A stretch of DNA of 64,000 bases from Lathyrus oleraceus. Lineage: Eukaryota > Streptophyta > Magnoliopsida > Fabales > Fabaceae. Positions 45,743 to 58,053 of this stretch are shown here, in pieces; position 1 is the first letter of the stretch; each line of letters begins with the position of its first letter. The notes beneath the pieces were generated by a model. The model saw only the letters and a list, made by a program, of their open reading frames with translations, ran no database searches and was not told the DNA's origin. The stretch spans positions 91,016,547 to 91,080,546 of the forward strand of contig NC_066580.1 of assembly GCF_024323335.1 (NCBI RefSeq). The letters run 5' to 3'. Both the position numbers and the translations under genes were made by a program.

Positions 45743-46695
45743 GTGTTCTTCATTTATTTTGAAGACAAGCTGACGCACCGGTACTACACCAGAGCCAACT
45801 CTTCAAAGCTGATGGATCACCTAGAACAAGAGAACAGGGAACTGAAGGAGGAAGTGGCAAGATTGACTGCCCTAATGGAGTCTTTCTTGGCCGCCCAGAG
45901 CCAGTCTTCTCCAATGCCTTCAACTCCTCCACAGAGGACAGTCATTTCTGAGATTGCCTCCTCAACCGTGCCTGCTGCCAATGCCCATTTTGCGCCTACT
46001 GCTATGCCAGCCGGGTTTCCCTGGGGGATGCCCGCGAACTTTGCTCCTGAGGTCTCGCCCCAACGTTTGCTTCTTTGCCGGCATCTAGCCCGGTCCTTGC
46101 TGTTCCACCTCCAGTCGTGCATACTTTGCCTAGAGTAGATGACACCATTTACCACTCTGAGCCATCTGAGGGCCCAGACGTATATGAGAAAATGGATGCT
46201 ATGAACGATCAATTCCTTGAGCTTCGCAAGGAACTCAAAACTCTAAGAGGGAAGGACCACTTTGGCAAATCTGCTGTTGAGCTTTGCCTTGTTCCTAATG
46301 TCAAGATTCCTGTCAAATTCAAAGTGCCTGACTTTGAAAAGTACAAAGGGAACACTTGGCCGCTCAGCCATTTGGTTATGTATGCACGAAAAATGTCGAC
46401 TCAGATCGACAATGATCAACTCCTGGTCCACTATTTCCCGGACAGCCTGTCCGGTGTCGCTTTGAGATGGTACATGGGTTTGGGCAGCGCGAACATCTGT
46501 TCCTTCAACGACCTTGGCGAAGCCTTCGTCAAGCAATACAAATTCAACGTTGATATGGCTCCCGATAGGGACCAATTAAGGGTCATGTCCCAGAAGGATA
46601 AGGAAACTTTTAAGGACCATGACAGCTGCGGTGTTTGCACTATCATACCAGGGGCCTCCCATGAGGAAGAGTGGAGTGGTCGTCAAAGCTTTTGA
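45743..46695 (+). pseudogene. gag: gag of element B, frameshifted and 3' truncated
   Basis: Begins with DKLTHRYYTRANSSK and a leucine/glutamate coiled coil (MDHLEQENRELKEEVARL), followed by a P/A/T-rich linker. A frameshift near 46050-46075 moves the homology to a frame that carries DVYEKMDAMNDQF and the capsid domain: VKFKVPDFEKYKGNTWPLSHL, VHYFPDSLSGVALRWYMGL, FVKQYKFNVDMAPDRDQL. At MSQKDKETFK (about 46615) the homology stops abruptly and jumps to the protease region. The end of gag, any zinc knuckle and the front of the protease are therefore deleted. Confidence 0.85.
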
Positions 46696-47322
46696 TGGAT
46701 CCCGCAAAACTGTGATTGGAGAGGTTGATCTCCCAGTCAAGATAGGACCTAGTGATTTTCAGATCACTTTTCAGGTCATGGATATCCACCCATCATATAG
46801 TTGTTTGTTGGGCAGACCATGGATTCACGAGGCAGGCGCCGTGACATCCACCCTACACCAAAAGTTGAAGTTCGTCAAGAACAAAAAGTTGGTGGTGGTA
46901 GGGGGAGAGAAGGCTCTCTTGGTTAGCCATATGTCTTCCTTTTCTGATATCGATGCTGAGGATGAAGTTGGGATGTTGTTCCAAGCCTTGTCTATTGTTG
47001 AGCCTTCTAAGAAAGGAACTTCTTCATTAGCATCCTACAATGATGCTAAGTTGGCCATTGAGCATGACACAACTACTGGTTTAAGACAAATTATCAAACT
47101 GGAAGACAATAAATCTCGTGCTGGCATAGGGTATTCTTCAGGCACTTTCAACAAGCACGGGCTGTTTCAGAGTGGTGGTTTCATCCACACGGTTGAGGAC
47201 CAGGATGTTGTTGCTGTTGTGGAAGAGGATGCAGAGGAAGATTCTGGCAACTTTGTCATCCCTGGAGGGGTCTGCAATAACTGGGTCGCTGTTGATGTTC
47301 CAACAGTTGTCCATAAGTCCAC
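46619..47322 (+). pseudogene. Protease region of element B, active site deleted
   Basis: Contains the downstream half of an aspartic protease: LSYQGPPMRKSGVVVKAFDG, FQVMDIHPSYSCLLGRPWIH and HQKLKFVKNKKLVVV, followed by a variable linker to the intron. The catalytic Asp-(Ser/Thr)-Gly segment, which should precede LSYQGPP, is missing because of the deletion at about 46615-46650. No active protease is possible. The frame is open up to the splice donor at 47323 and meets TAA at 47324-47326 if not spliced. Confidence 0.85.
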
Positions 47323-47592
47323 GTAATGTGTTCACTTTTGTTTAAAAACCCTTCTCCCATGCCAAAAGGAGAAGTGATGACATTGTTGACCCATAAATAC
47401 AATGATATTCATTCAATAAATACATGTTAAATGTTTGTTTTTCCAAATTATTTTCACTTTTCACTTTTTTTGCATGAAATTGGTGATCACATAAAACCCT
47501 AAAAAGTAGAATAAAATCAAACTTTTCATCTGCATAATGATTTGCCTTGTTTGAATTCTAAAATCTCTTTTATATCCAAAATCATTATGCAG
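47323..47592 (+). other. Probable Ogre intron between protease and reverse transcriptase
   Basis: 270 bp from GTAATGTG to ATTATGCAG. Joining AC (47321-47322) to G (47593) keeps the polyprotein frame into TLIKPIEHND. Unspliced RNA hits TAA within the donor. Ogre elements are known to carry an intron exactly here. Splicing is inferred from the frame and the consensus ends. Confidence 0.8.
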
Positions 47593-48928
47593 GTTGATCA
47601 AACCCATTGAACATAATGATCCAACACCATCTCCCAACTTTGAGTTCCCTGCATTTGAGGTTGAAGAAGATGATGTTGAGGAGATTCCTGACGAGATTAC
47701 CCGTCTACTTGAGTACGACGAGAAGATCATTCAGCCACATCTTGAGAATCTGGAAACAGTCAACTTGGGGTCTGGGGATTGTGTTCGTGAGCTGGAGATT
47801 GGGGCACTCCTGGAAGAGTCTGTTAAGAAGGGGTTGATTGAGTTGCTACGGGAATACGTCGACGTCTTTGCCTGGTCATATGAAGGCATGCCTTGTTTGG
47901 ATACTGATATCGTGCAACATTTCCTGCCTTTGAAGCCTGAGTGTGTGTCTGTGAAGCAGAAGCTCAGAAGAACTCATCTCGATATGGCAGTGAAGATTAA
48001 AGAAGAAGTTCATAAGCAAATTGATGCGGGGTTTCTGGTGACTTCTACATATCCTCAATGGGTGGCCAATATTGTGCCCGTGCCTAAGAAAGATGGAAAA
48101 GTCTGAATATGTGTGGACTATAGAGACTTGAATAAAGCTAGTCCGAAAGATGATTTTCCTCTGTCACATATTGATATGTTGGTAGATAATACATCTAAAT
48201 TCAATGTCTTCTCGTTTATGGATGGATTTTCCGGATATAATCAGATCAAAATGGCACCCGAGGATATGGAGAAGACAACATTCATCACACCTTGGGGAGC
48301 ATTTTGTTATCGAGTGATGCCCTTCGGTTTGAAGAACACCGGAGCCACGTATCAACGAGCTATGACTACCTTGTTTCATGATATGATGCACAAGGATATC
48401 GAGGTATATGTTGACGATAAGATTGCAAAGTCGAGAACTGAAGTTGAACATGTAGGACACTTGTTGAAGTTTTTTCAGCGTTTGAGGAAGTATAAACTTC
48501 GTCTGAATCCTAACAAGTGTACATTTGGAGTCCGTTCCGGCAAGTTATTTAGCTTTATTGTCAGCGAGAGAGGTATTGAGGTTGATCCTGCCAAGGTCAA
48601 AGCATTACAAGAAATGCTTGCGCCAAAAACTGAGAAGCAAGTCCGAGGTTTTCTAGGCCGCTTGAATTACATTTCCAGATTTATATCTCACATGACTGCC
48701 ACATGTGCGCCAATATTCAAGCTCCTCTGGAAAGATCAGATTCATGATTGGAACGAGGATTGCCAAAAGGCCTTTGACAGTATTAAAGAGTATCTGTCTG
48801 AGCCACCGATTATGTCTCCGCCTGTGGAAGGGAGACCCTTGATTATGTATCTGACAGTTCTTGAAGACTCTATGGGTTGTGTCCTAGGTCAGCAAGATGA
48901 ATCAGGGAAGAAACTATCTACTATTTGA
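47593..48928 (+). pseudogene. Reverse transcriptase of element B
   Basis: A linker with FAWSYEGMPCLDTDIVQH leads into the RT: QWVANIVPVPKKDGKV, a TGA stop at 48104-48106, then CVDYRDLNKASPKDDFPL, FMDGFSGYNQIKM (first catalytic Asp), WGAFCYRVMPFGLKNTGATYQ, YVDDKIAKS (catalytic DD pair), LNPNKCTFGVRSGKL and VRGFLGRLNYISRFI. It then enters the first RNase H domain (LIMYLTVLEDSMGCVLGQQ) and stops at 48926-48928. The TGA lies where relatives have Arg, fitting CGA to TGA, a CpG decay. This is a Ty3/gypsy RT of the Tat lineage. Confidence 0.92.
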
Positions 48929-49519
48929 GTAAGAAGTTCACTGATTGTGAGTCTCGATAGTCAATGCTTGAGAAGACATGCTATGCTTTGGCTTGGGCTG
49001 CTAAGCGCTTACGTCAGTATATGTTGAATCATAAGACTTGGTTGATATCCAAAATGGATCCAATCAAGTATGATATTGATTATTGATCTCAGAAAGCTAT
49101 TAAAGGTAGTATCTTGGCTGACCACTTGGCACATCAACCAATTGAGGATTATCAGTCAGTTCAGTACGACTTCCCAGATGAGGAGATTCTGTATTTGAAA
49201 ATGAAAGATTGCGATGAGTCTACGCTCGATGAAGGTCCAGAACCTAGTTCCCGATGGAGCATGGTGTTTGATGGCACTGTAAATCAATATGGAAATGGTA
49301 TTGGGGCAGTGATTATTACTCCTCAGGGCACACATTTTCCTTTCACAGCAAGGCTAACATTCAAATGCACGAATAATATGGCGGAGTATGAGGCATGTAT
49401 TATGGGATTGGAAGAGTGCATTGATCTTAAGATCAAGCATCTTGACTTTTATGGTGATTCGGCCCTTGTTGTTAATCAGATCAAGGGCCAATAGGAGACG
49501 AATCAGCCTGGCCTCATCC
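48929..49519 (+). pseudogene. RNase H regions of element B, broken and truncated
   Basis: After a frameshift the first RNase H continues as LSKKFTDCE, a TAG at 48958-48960, then SMLEKTCYALAWAAKRLRQYMLNH. A short internal deletion is seen around 49070 (IKY joined to DIDY), with a stop at 49084. The open frame 49114-49494 holds the second, archaeal-type RNase H typical of Tat/Ogre: MVFDGTVNQYGNGIGAVI, CTNNMAEYEACIMGLE and FYGDSALVVNQIKG, which supply the D, E and D residues. TAG at 49492-49494 replaces the Trp of the usual GEWETNQ. The element is cut at 49520 by inverted LTR C, so no integrase of B is seen. Confidence 0.85.
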
Positions 49520-52518
49520 TGTAGCGGGGTATTTGTTACCATTAGAGATATTGACTAAATCCAAGGTAAACCATACAAGTCGAGTCGCCAACGTACTTCT
49601 ATTTATCTAAAGGAATGGTTAGAAAGCGAACAAAAACCTAAAAGTTTTATCGAATCAAAAACTAGTAAAATTGTCAGAGATCGGGGTAAGGGGGTTGGTT
49701 ATGCAATGGGAAGGTTTTAAGCACCCCAAACATCCTAGGGAGCCCTTTTCACACTTGTTGTAAGGTTGGTATTTTGTGAAAATTTATTTGTGCAAACATG
49801 ATTGAAGAGATGAGAAGAGAATATACAAGTTATTTGCAATTTGTGTTTGGACGGATAAACCCATTGCCTACGTACCATCTTAAAAAATATTAGGATCAAA
49901 ACCTCGTAGTTCGGGGTAAAAATCTCAAAACAAGTTGGTGAATTGATTGGTCCAAAAGCCTTAAGGTCTTTTGTTTTCCAAGGGAGAAAACTCAACCTAA
50001 AACCAAAAATCCACCATGTGAGGATAACTTCAACATGCTAGTGAGGGGATAACCCTATTATAAGCATGGAAGACTCATTGTCTATCACTAAGGATATAGG
50101 TGAGTATTATATCTACCTTAAGGATAACTCAAACCTAATAGCTAAAGGTTATGAAAAAGTTTTTGATTAAGAAAATGGCCATTGAAACCACAAAAGTATT
50201 TGAATGAGTTATATTTACCAATGAAAAGTATTTACAAAATATAGTCAAAGTTGGCTTAAAGGTTCAATTCAAAATAAGTGTTATGAAAAGGAAGTTGGAA
50301 AATCAAAAGCATAATGCTTAGGTTTCTAATGTTTGAAAACAAGTGTTAAATGTTTGCACAAAAAGTTTTGGCTTGGGTTAGAGTGAAGGGAAGAATAAGA
50401 ATGGCTAAAGTCCTAATCATACAAGAGATGAAGGATAAGAAACAAGACCACAAATGGAGTTCCTCTCTTGAGATCATATTGATGATCCAAGTAGCTCCCA
50501 TCCTTTGGAATATGCAAGCAAATAAGTAAAAGCTCAAGAAATCAAATTAATCAAGCAAGCTCTTAGAAGATCCCCAATGGCTCTTGCATCTTTCACTTTA
50601 ATTGAACATGGCAATGGTTCTTCAATTTGGCTCAAATAGGATTCCCTAGCACAAAAGCACACACATCAAAGAGTTCTATGAAGTAAGTCAAGAATGGAAA
50701 AGAGTGAGTTTTAGAGATTTGGTCCTTCTAATCCATCTTCAACATTTAAGGCCTTTTTACTCCATTTTGCATAGGGATTGTCCTAGAATCTAAGTCCATT
50801 TGTCCGTTTTTTTTTGCATTTGGTCCACAACAATTAAAACAAAACACAAGCACAATAAAATATACACAATTATGTGCTCAAGTGAGCAAAAGGCAAATTG
50901 CATTAACATAAACATGTGCTCAAATGAGCAAAGGAAAAAGCAAATGAATAATATTTACACGAATAATAAATTGCATAAATGTAAAAAGCAAGAATTAAAT
51001 GTTAGTGGTTAATGGTTAATGTTAGAGTTAGTGTGCCATAAGGCAATTTAGCGCTATGTTAAGCAATCATAATTGGACTTATGTAGAAGTCACAACTATC
51101 TAAGTCTGGTCAATAATAATGTAGGCAACAACACAAGTTAGAGATTTTGATTAGTGAATCAAACTCCTACAACTTGCCATGCAAAAAAGAAGATGAGAAA
51201 TGATCTTGTATTGATTTAGGTTGTTTGCATGATTAGGAAGCAACCTATCCTTAATGCAAAGTCATTCACTTGATCCACGATGAAGTTGAATTAGATTTGA
51301 ATCAAGGAAGGTTAAACCTCCATGTATCAAGGATGACCACCAATCTTTAACTCATTGATAAAAACAAAGAAAAAGGAGAAGAAGAAGAAGAAGAATGAAA
51401 ATTAAAGTACATTAATGGAAATGGAATGAAATAATCAACAAGCATTGACCAAAGATAGAGAAGATCAAGGTCAAACAATAGAAAACATAAGCAGAATGAA
51501 GATTAGAAGTCAAGAAACAAATAAAATATTTTTGGTATTTTTCAAAATTAAAATAAAACTTGAATTAAAATAATAAAGAAAGGTCAAACTTCAAATTCAC
51601 TTCAAATCAACTTTGAAAAGTCCAAGTGAATTATCCCAAGTTCAACAAGGTCAAACAAAGTTTGACAAAAAATTTCAGCATTTTTAAAAGTCAGAAACTA
51701 TTTTTAATCAATTAAAAATGCATAAAAATAACCTAATTGAATTAAAATCTCAAATAAATCTCAAATCAATTAATAAATTGATGAGAAAATTTTTCATAGA
51801 TCTATCATCATTCAAATAGGTTGGAAAAATATTTTTGTATTTTTTGGATATCAAAAACTATTTAAAATGAATTAAAAATAAGAAGAAAAGAGAAAATTCC
51901 TAAAAAATATCAAATGATAAAATAAAAAGTATTAAAAATCATTTTTAGAAACTAGAAAATAAAAGGAAAAAAATGCAATTGGTCTCATATTTTTTGGACC
52001 AATAATGAAGGAGTTGTGAATTTTTAAAAAGAAATGGAATTAAAAGAAGTAAAAGAAATAGAAATAAGAAATTAGAAATTAAAAAATGCGTGGACCGTCT
52101 GATGAGATCTCATTAATTGACGTGGATCATCACGTGGCCAGGAAGCGCACGCTCACCATACACGCTAGTCAACTGAAGCGCACCATGCCATTAAGATAGT
52201 CATAACAATGAACGTATGAGATCTGATCTGGAAAATGAGATGGATGGTTCAGATCTAATCTAGAGACCAGACGGTGACCAACGCCACCGTCTTCTCCGGC
52301 CAAGTTCAAAATTGCAGAGGGAAAAAATATTAACCAAATGCTACGATCCTTGTATCAATCGAAAGTTGGGGTGATGTACATCACCCCTGTACCAACCAAA
52401 TCCACTCTAGGTTTCTACATTGAGAGAAATCAGAGATGGAATTTTATTGGTGTTCAACTGAACTTGCTTGATTACAAAAATTTGAAGCTCAAGAATGTTG
52501 CCTCTATGCAGAGGACTT
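49520..52518 (-). repeat. Inverted Ogre-type LTR C, interrupted
   Basis: Opens TGTAGCGGGGTATT directly in the RNase H of element B and follows LTR B/solo LTR order in reverse: U5 block (about 49870-49920), conserved leader block (51047-51117), the 20-bp palindrome (52368-52387). It breaks off at 52518 in the leader, where another inverted LTR begins. Its U3 half is absent and presumably lies beyond the right edge of the window. Confidence 0.82.
52368..52387. repeat. Perfect 20-bp palindrome in LTR C
   Basis: Identical to the copies at 35627 and 40237. Confidence 0.9.
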
Positions 52519-55500
52519 TGTAGCGGTGTATTCGTCGCTATATGATCTATTGATTAAATCATAAGCAAAGCATACAATGATTTCGAGTCGCCACCGCACT
52601 TTTATTTATCCAAAGGACTGGCTAAAAAGCGAACAAAAGCCTAAGTTTTACACGTAGAAAACTAATAAAAAGATCAGAGAGTCTGTGTAAGGGGTAAATT
52701 ACGCAATGGGAAGGTGTTAGGCACCCATCACGTCCTAGGTACTCCTAGGGAGCCCTCTATTACACTTGTTGTATAAAATTGTTATTTGTTTTTGACATAT
52801 TTATTGTGCAAACATGATTGGGATGATGAGAAAAGAATATACAATTTTTATTGGGTTTGAACGGATGAACCCGTTGCCTACGTACCTTCCATCAAGGTAA
52901 GGATCAAAACGCCGTAGTTCGGCTAAAAGATTTCCAAAAGTTAGTGGATTCAATTTTAAACACAAGCCCTAAGGTCTTACGTTATCCACGGGAGAAAACT
53001 CAACCTTATACAAACAACAGGTCCACCATGTGAGAACAACTTCAACTTGCTAGTGAGGGGTTAACCCTATAATAAGCAAGGAAGACTTACAATTCAATCA
53101 ACTAAGGACAAATAGGTGAGATTAACATCAACCAACTAGGATAAATCAAACCTAAGGCTAATGTATGAAAAGATTAAAAATGGACAAAGCCAAAACAATT
53201 GAATGGGTGAAATTAATTGATTATGATTATGAAAGTGGAGTCAAAGTATGATTAAGATTAATTCAAAGAAGTATTATGAAATGGAGTTTGAAAAAAGGTC
53301 AAGGACTTGGGTCCAGGTTTTCAGTTTGAAAAGCATGAAGATGTTTGCACAATATCTATCTCAAGTTTGAAAGTAAGGTGTGAAAAGGTTTAGGACATAA
53401 TGGGAATGAATGGATGAGGATGGATTGTAAAACTTCTTAGAAGGTTCACCTCTTGAGATCATATGGAAGATGATTCAAGTGTGTCCTTTGGAATGGGCAA
53501 TGAGCAATAACAAAATAAACAAACAAATGATACCGGATGCCACTCAATGGTCTTACTCCAATCTCACAAACAAAAGCGGATACCGGATACCAATAGATGG
53601 ATTTACACCGATCTCCTAAAACAGAAATGGATATCAGAGGCCACTCAATGGACTTATACTAATCTCCTTAACAAAGAAAATGAAAGTGGATACCGGATGC
53701 CAATCTACCTGGACTTATACCAATCTCCAACAAAGAGAGCAAACACTTGGATGTCAGATGCCAATCTATCTGGGCTTATTCTAACCTCTAACATATGATC
53801 ATAGGAATACAAATGCCAAATTACACGGACTTACAGTTGCATCCTCACATACAATCAAACAAATGCAACATATGATCGCAGGAAAGCAAATGCCAACTTA
53901 CAGGGACTTACAATTGCATCCTCACATACAATCAAACAAATGCATCAAACAAAGATAAGATGAGTGGCCAATGAAATGGTCTTATACTCACTTCCATATC
54001 ATAGAAACAATGGCCAAAGGAATGGTCTTACAATTGTCCTCAATGGGTAAACAACAAAGATATGTCACAAAGACAGATGAAATGATCATGCACTAATGAG
54101 CAATTAATGATGATAGATGCATAAAGCATACAAGCAAACATGTGCATATGATGCAAACAATCAATCAATGAAAGCATTCAGCACACACTATAACCAAACA
54201 ATGAGGCTCATACAAAAGGGTTAAGCATTGAAGCCAATTGGAATAGGGTTAATGGTGCTCTTAACCTTGCCATTGAGGGGCTAAGGTGAAGCAGATGAAA
54301 GGATATGAGGGGTGTGCCTCATTGCTCTTATCCCTGGTCAGGGAGAGCATTTGAATATCAGAAGGTGTGGGAGTTCAGAAAGATGGAACTCTCTCCACAG
54401 ATTATTGACTCTATAGATCTTGGGCTTGGATCTCAATGCTACAACCATGTAATGGGAGCAAGGAGAAGACTCACAGAATAGTAGGAGATAGGTTGCTTAT
54501 CTCTTGGGTTCTACCAATTGCCTTATTTGAAGGACTTTTCCTGCTTGGGACAAATGTAAACATACACAAGCATTGCCTCTTAAGGAGGACTTCAGACAAT
54601 TGCCTGGCCAAATAACAGGCCAGGTCTTCCAGACTACATGAAGAAAAGGGATTATACCTCAATGCAAATTGCTATTAAAGCAAAGCAAAGCAAGTTCTTA
54701 AGAATTAAGCAACTAAAGGTACCTGAAATAGTCAAACAGAATCAGTACACAGCTCAAAGTTTAAATCAAAAGGAGATAAGATCAACAATCAACACAATTG
54801 ATTAAAAGGTGCAAGGTACAAAGCTCAAAGCTTATGAGCCAAGCAACCTACAAAACAAGGAAGTTAGTTCAAGATAATCAAATAAACCCAATCAACTTGT
54901 ATAAGTTTCCTTAAGGCAATTGCTTCTCAACCTGAAAACATGAACTCAAACATGAGCAATATAACCACTAGGACAAGCCTAGGGTCAAAAGGGGTGAGAA
55001 AGTCAAAACAGCAAGTGATATTCAATCAAAATCAAGTTCAAACAATCAAGAAGCAAACTCAATTGGTTTTATGTTTATATCATGCATCATCATCATTTCA
55101 CAAGCAAATTAGGTCAAGGCATGGCATATAGAAGCTCATGGAAGTCAACAGCAAGACTTAACTCAAAACCAATCATAAACAATTCAATAAATCATCAAAT
55201 AATTCATGATCAATTATAATCCATAACATGACAAACATGTCAAATTTCAGCTCATTTGGATCATGGGAAGTTGGTCAATGAAAATCAGAAAGCCAAAGCA
55301 AGTTCAAGCATGCTCAAGGAAGTCAACAAAACATGTACCAACTTCAATAAATCATAAATCAGTGATAACATATGAGAAATGAATGGGATCAAAACCATGA
55401 CAAAGCTTAAGATGTCTACTAATCACATGTCAAATTTCATGTTCATCCAATTAAGTATGAGAATTTCACAAAGCAAATGGCATGATGTGTCACAAAAAGT

Positions 55501-58053
55501 CAACATATGATCAAACAGGGGAGAAAAATCTCAAACAATTAGGAAATGCCACAAATAATTCCAAGAAAAATCACATGTAAACTAGACATCCAAGAGTACA
55601 TTCGTGCAAAAATTCAATCTAATTGCAGTTCAAGAAGCATGGTAATGAAAATCATCAAGTTGCACATCAATGGTGTGACACAAATTGTCACACCCTAATT
55701 CAAAAAATCATAACTCACCAACCAGAGATGATAAATCCACAAACTCTATACCAAAATCACCATGAATGTGTCTAGTTTAAGCACAAAAAATTTCAAAGCC
55801 ATTGGATAAAGCATCATCATTTCACAAATGTTTTGGCAAAGGGTACAAAAAATGAGCATATGTCACAAACCCTAGCACCATTTAAAATTCACTCATGCAA
55901 AAAATCATGACAAATAAGTAGAGATCAAGCAGAGCATTTAGCAAAAAATCTCATGAAATTTGGATTAAAAATGGATGAGCTATGAATTTTGCAAGTTGTT
56001 GTAACAAAATGGAATGAATATTGAAGAAATAATATGATTTAAATAAAAATTAATCCGGCAATGGCATATTGGTAATTATTGGGACCTTTTAATGAAACGG
56101 TGCGTGTTGATTAGATGCGTGTCACGCTGTGATTTGTGCATGGCAATAAAACAGTAGTTCCTCATGCAAAAAACAACCATAACCAGCCAAAACACGATGC
56201 AGAAGATCAAATACAAATTCTGGGCAGAAAATAAATAGGGTTTCGAGCTACAGTGTCACCTTCATCAAGGTGAAGAACAAATGTTCCAGAAACATGAATT
56301 AAACATACCATTCGACTCATCTAAACTCATACAAGCACAATCCAACCTTAGTTTCTATCAAATCGAGCTAGTTAACACGAATCATGCAAAAACATATTTC
56401 AACATCAATCTTTAAATCAGCATAACTTTCAGAATAACCAACCATTTTCAATGATTTAAGTTTCAAAATGACCAGCACAACAAGACCTAGCTAAAGCATA
56501 TCATAGTTTTGCAAATGGAGAAATTCGAAAACTTACTTGATCTTGAAGGAAATGATGAAACAGTGATGATTTGGTGATGTAAGCTCCAAACAGTCGTTCT
56601 TCAAGCTCCCAAATGATGAATGGAGGAGGAAATTTGGCTCAGCAGTCTTTGAAAACACCCCAATCGAGATCTGCCATGTGTATACTCTTTGATGAAACAG
56701 TGTTAGAAATGCTTTACAGTCAGTGTCTAGGGCTTACAAAGGCTTAACAGAGGTTGGTATATCATGAACCAAAGCACAGAAGCATAGGTTTTATGAAGAT
56801 TTTCGAAAAAAAGTTCAGATGAGAAAAATGATGTTTTAGAGAAATGAGCTTGTTTTCGTTTTCAATTGTGGCTGCTAGGGTTGTGTTTCAGCAGAAAAAG
56901 ATGTATATGTATGCTGTTTAAGGTCCTAAGCATGATTAGTCAAAGTGGTAATTGGCATTTTGCAAATGAAGGTGTTTTGGCTAATTTTGATGTATTTCAC
57001 TTAAGTGACATGTGCAAGGCTTACAGCTGCGAAATTGGGCCTCTAACATGTCAAAAATGCAATTTCTGAATGTTCCCAAGTGGTAGAATGTGTTGGAATG
57101 GCTTAACTTGGAAATTCATTTTTCAACCTCACTTGAAATTAATTCATGCTAGTTCAAAAATGCCATTTTGATTGGTGAAGTTTTGGTGAATGATGATGAC
57201 ATATTTGGAAAGAGGGGATCAAATGTGACTTGTTGCAAAAAACCCCACCCAATTTGGCCAAATGGTTTGAGAGATATGGCCTTTTGAAGTTCAAAACTTT
57301 TTGAGAATGATTTGATCATAACTTGCCAACCATAATTGGGAATTGAGTGTTCTTGGACTTTTTGGAAATGGGAGAACAAGATCTTCAACTTTCATGTTGA
57401 GCAAAAATTCATTTGAAGCTTGTATCATGATGTAAGTTTAGGATCAAGAAGTTTCCATTTTTGGCAAATTCCAATTACAGGTCAACTTTCTATTTTGGGA
57501 AATTTCTTGTTTGACTTCAAATTCTTCCATGATGATGTTTGACATGATATATGAGGCTTATATGGACATGAATGAGAGCTCTCAGACCAATTCCCACCAT
57601 CAAATCACTGATTAAATGTACAGTTGACCAACAATTGACTTTCTAGGGTTTTGCTTGACTGAACCACCTTCTGATGAATTCCAAACCCTAATCACTTGAG
57701 ATCTTGATTCCAAATGATATCACAACATATATGAACTCTTGATTATTGATCATGGTGCCCAAACTCTGCAAGAATGGCCACCATCCATTGCTTAATGACT
57801 GATTTGACTGTTGGACTGTTGATTGCTTCAACTGCAAGTAACATGGTTAGATGACAATATTTTTGTACTTTTGGTTAGCAAACATATGAAAAGCAAAGAT
57901 ATACAAATGCAAAACATGCTTGGTGATCAAGAACCAAACTCACAAGGCAAACCACCCACTAGGAGGGAAGCTAGGGCATGCAATGATCCTTGAGGCCATG
58001 GTATGATATGATTTGGGCATGAGGGATCTTAGGGCCAAAATTGGGGTCTTACA
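52519..58053 (-). repeat. Inverted 3' LTR of Ogre-type element E
   Basis: 5535 bp, opening TGTAGCGGTGTATTCG on the plus strand and closing GGGGTCTTACA. On the minus strand this is TGTAAGACCCC...CGCTACA, and it is preceded there by the purine-rich AAATAGGGGCATC, a plausible polypurine tract. Element E's internal region and integrase follow to the right, so this is its 3' LTR. The left flank GACTT (52514-52518) should recur at the unseen far end. It has the usual U5 end (TACGTACC...GGTAAGGATCAAAACGCCGTAGTTCG) but is longer than the other LTRs, partly because of the repeats at 53529-54030. No gene. Confidence 0.83.
53529..54030. repeat. Degenerate tandem repeats of about 50-75 bp in the LTR of element E
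   Basis: About eight units share GATACCGGATGCCA, then TGGACTTATACCAATCTCC, then AACAAA. The first five are 45-60 bp; the later ones (from about 53805) are about 75 bp and change to AATGCCAACTTAC...GGACTTACAATTGCATCCTCACAT. The array supplies an open frame at 53547 that is not a gene. Confidence 0.75.

Noticed and set aside
53529..54030. CRISPR-like array
   Set aside because: Plant nuclear context, degenerate units without constant repeat and unique spacers; it is an LTR tandem repeat.
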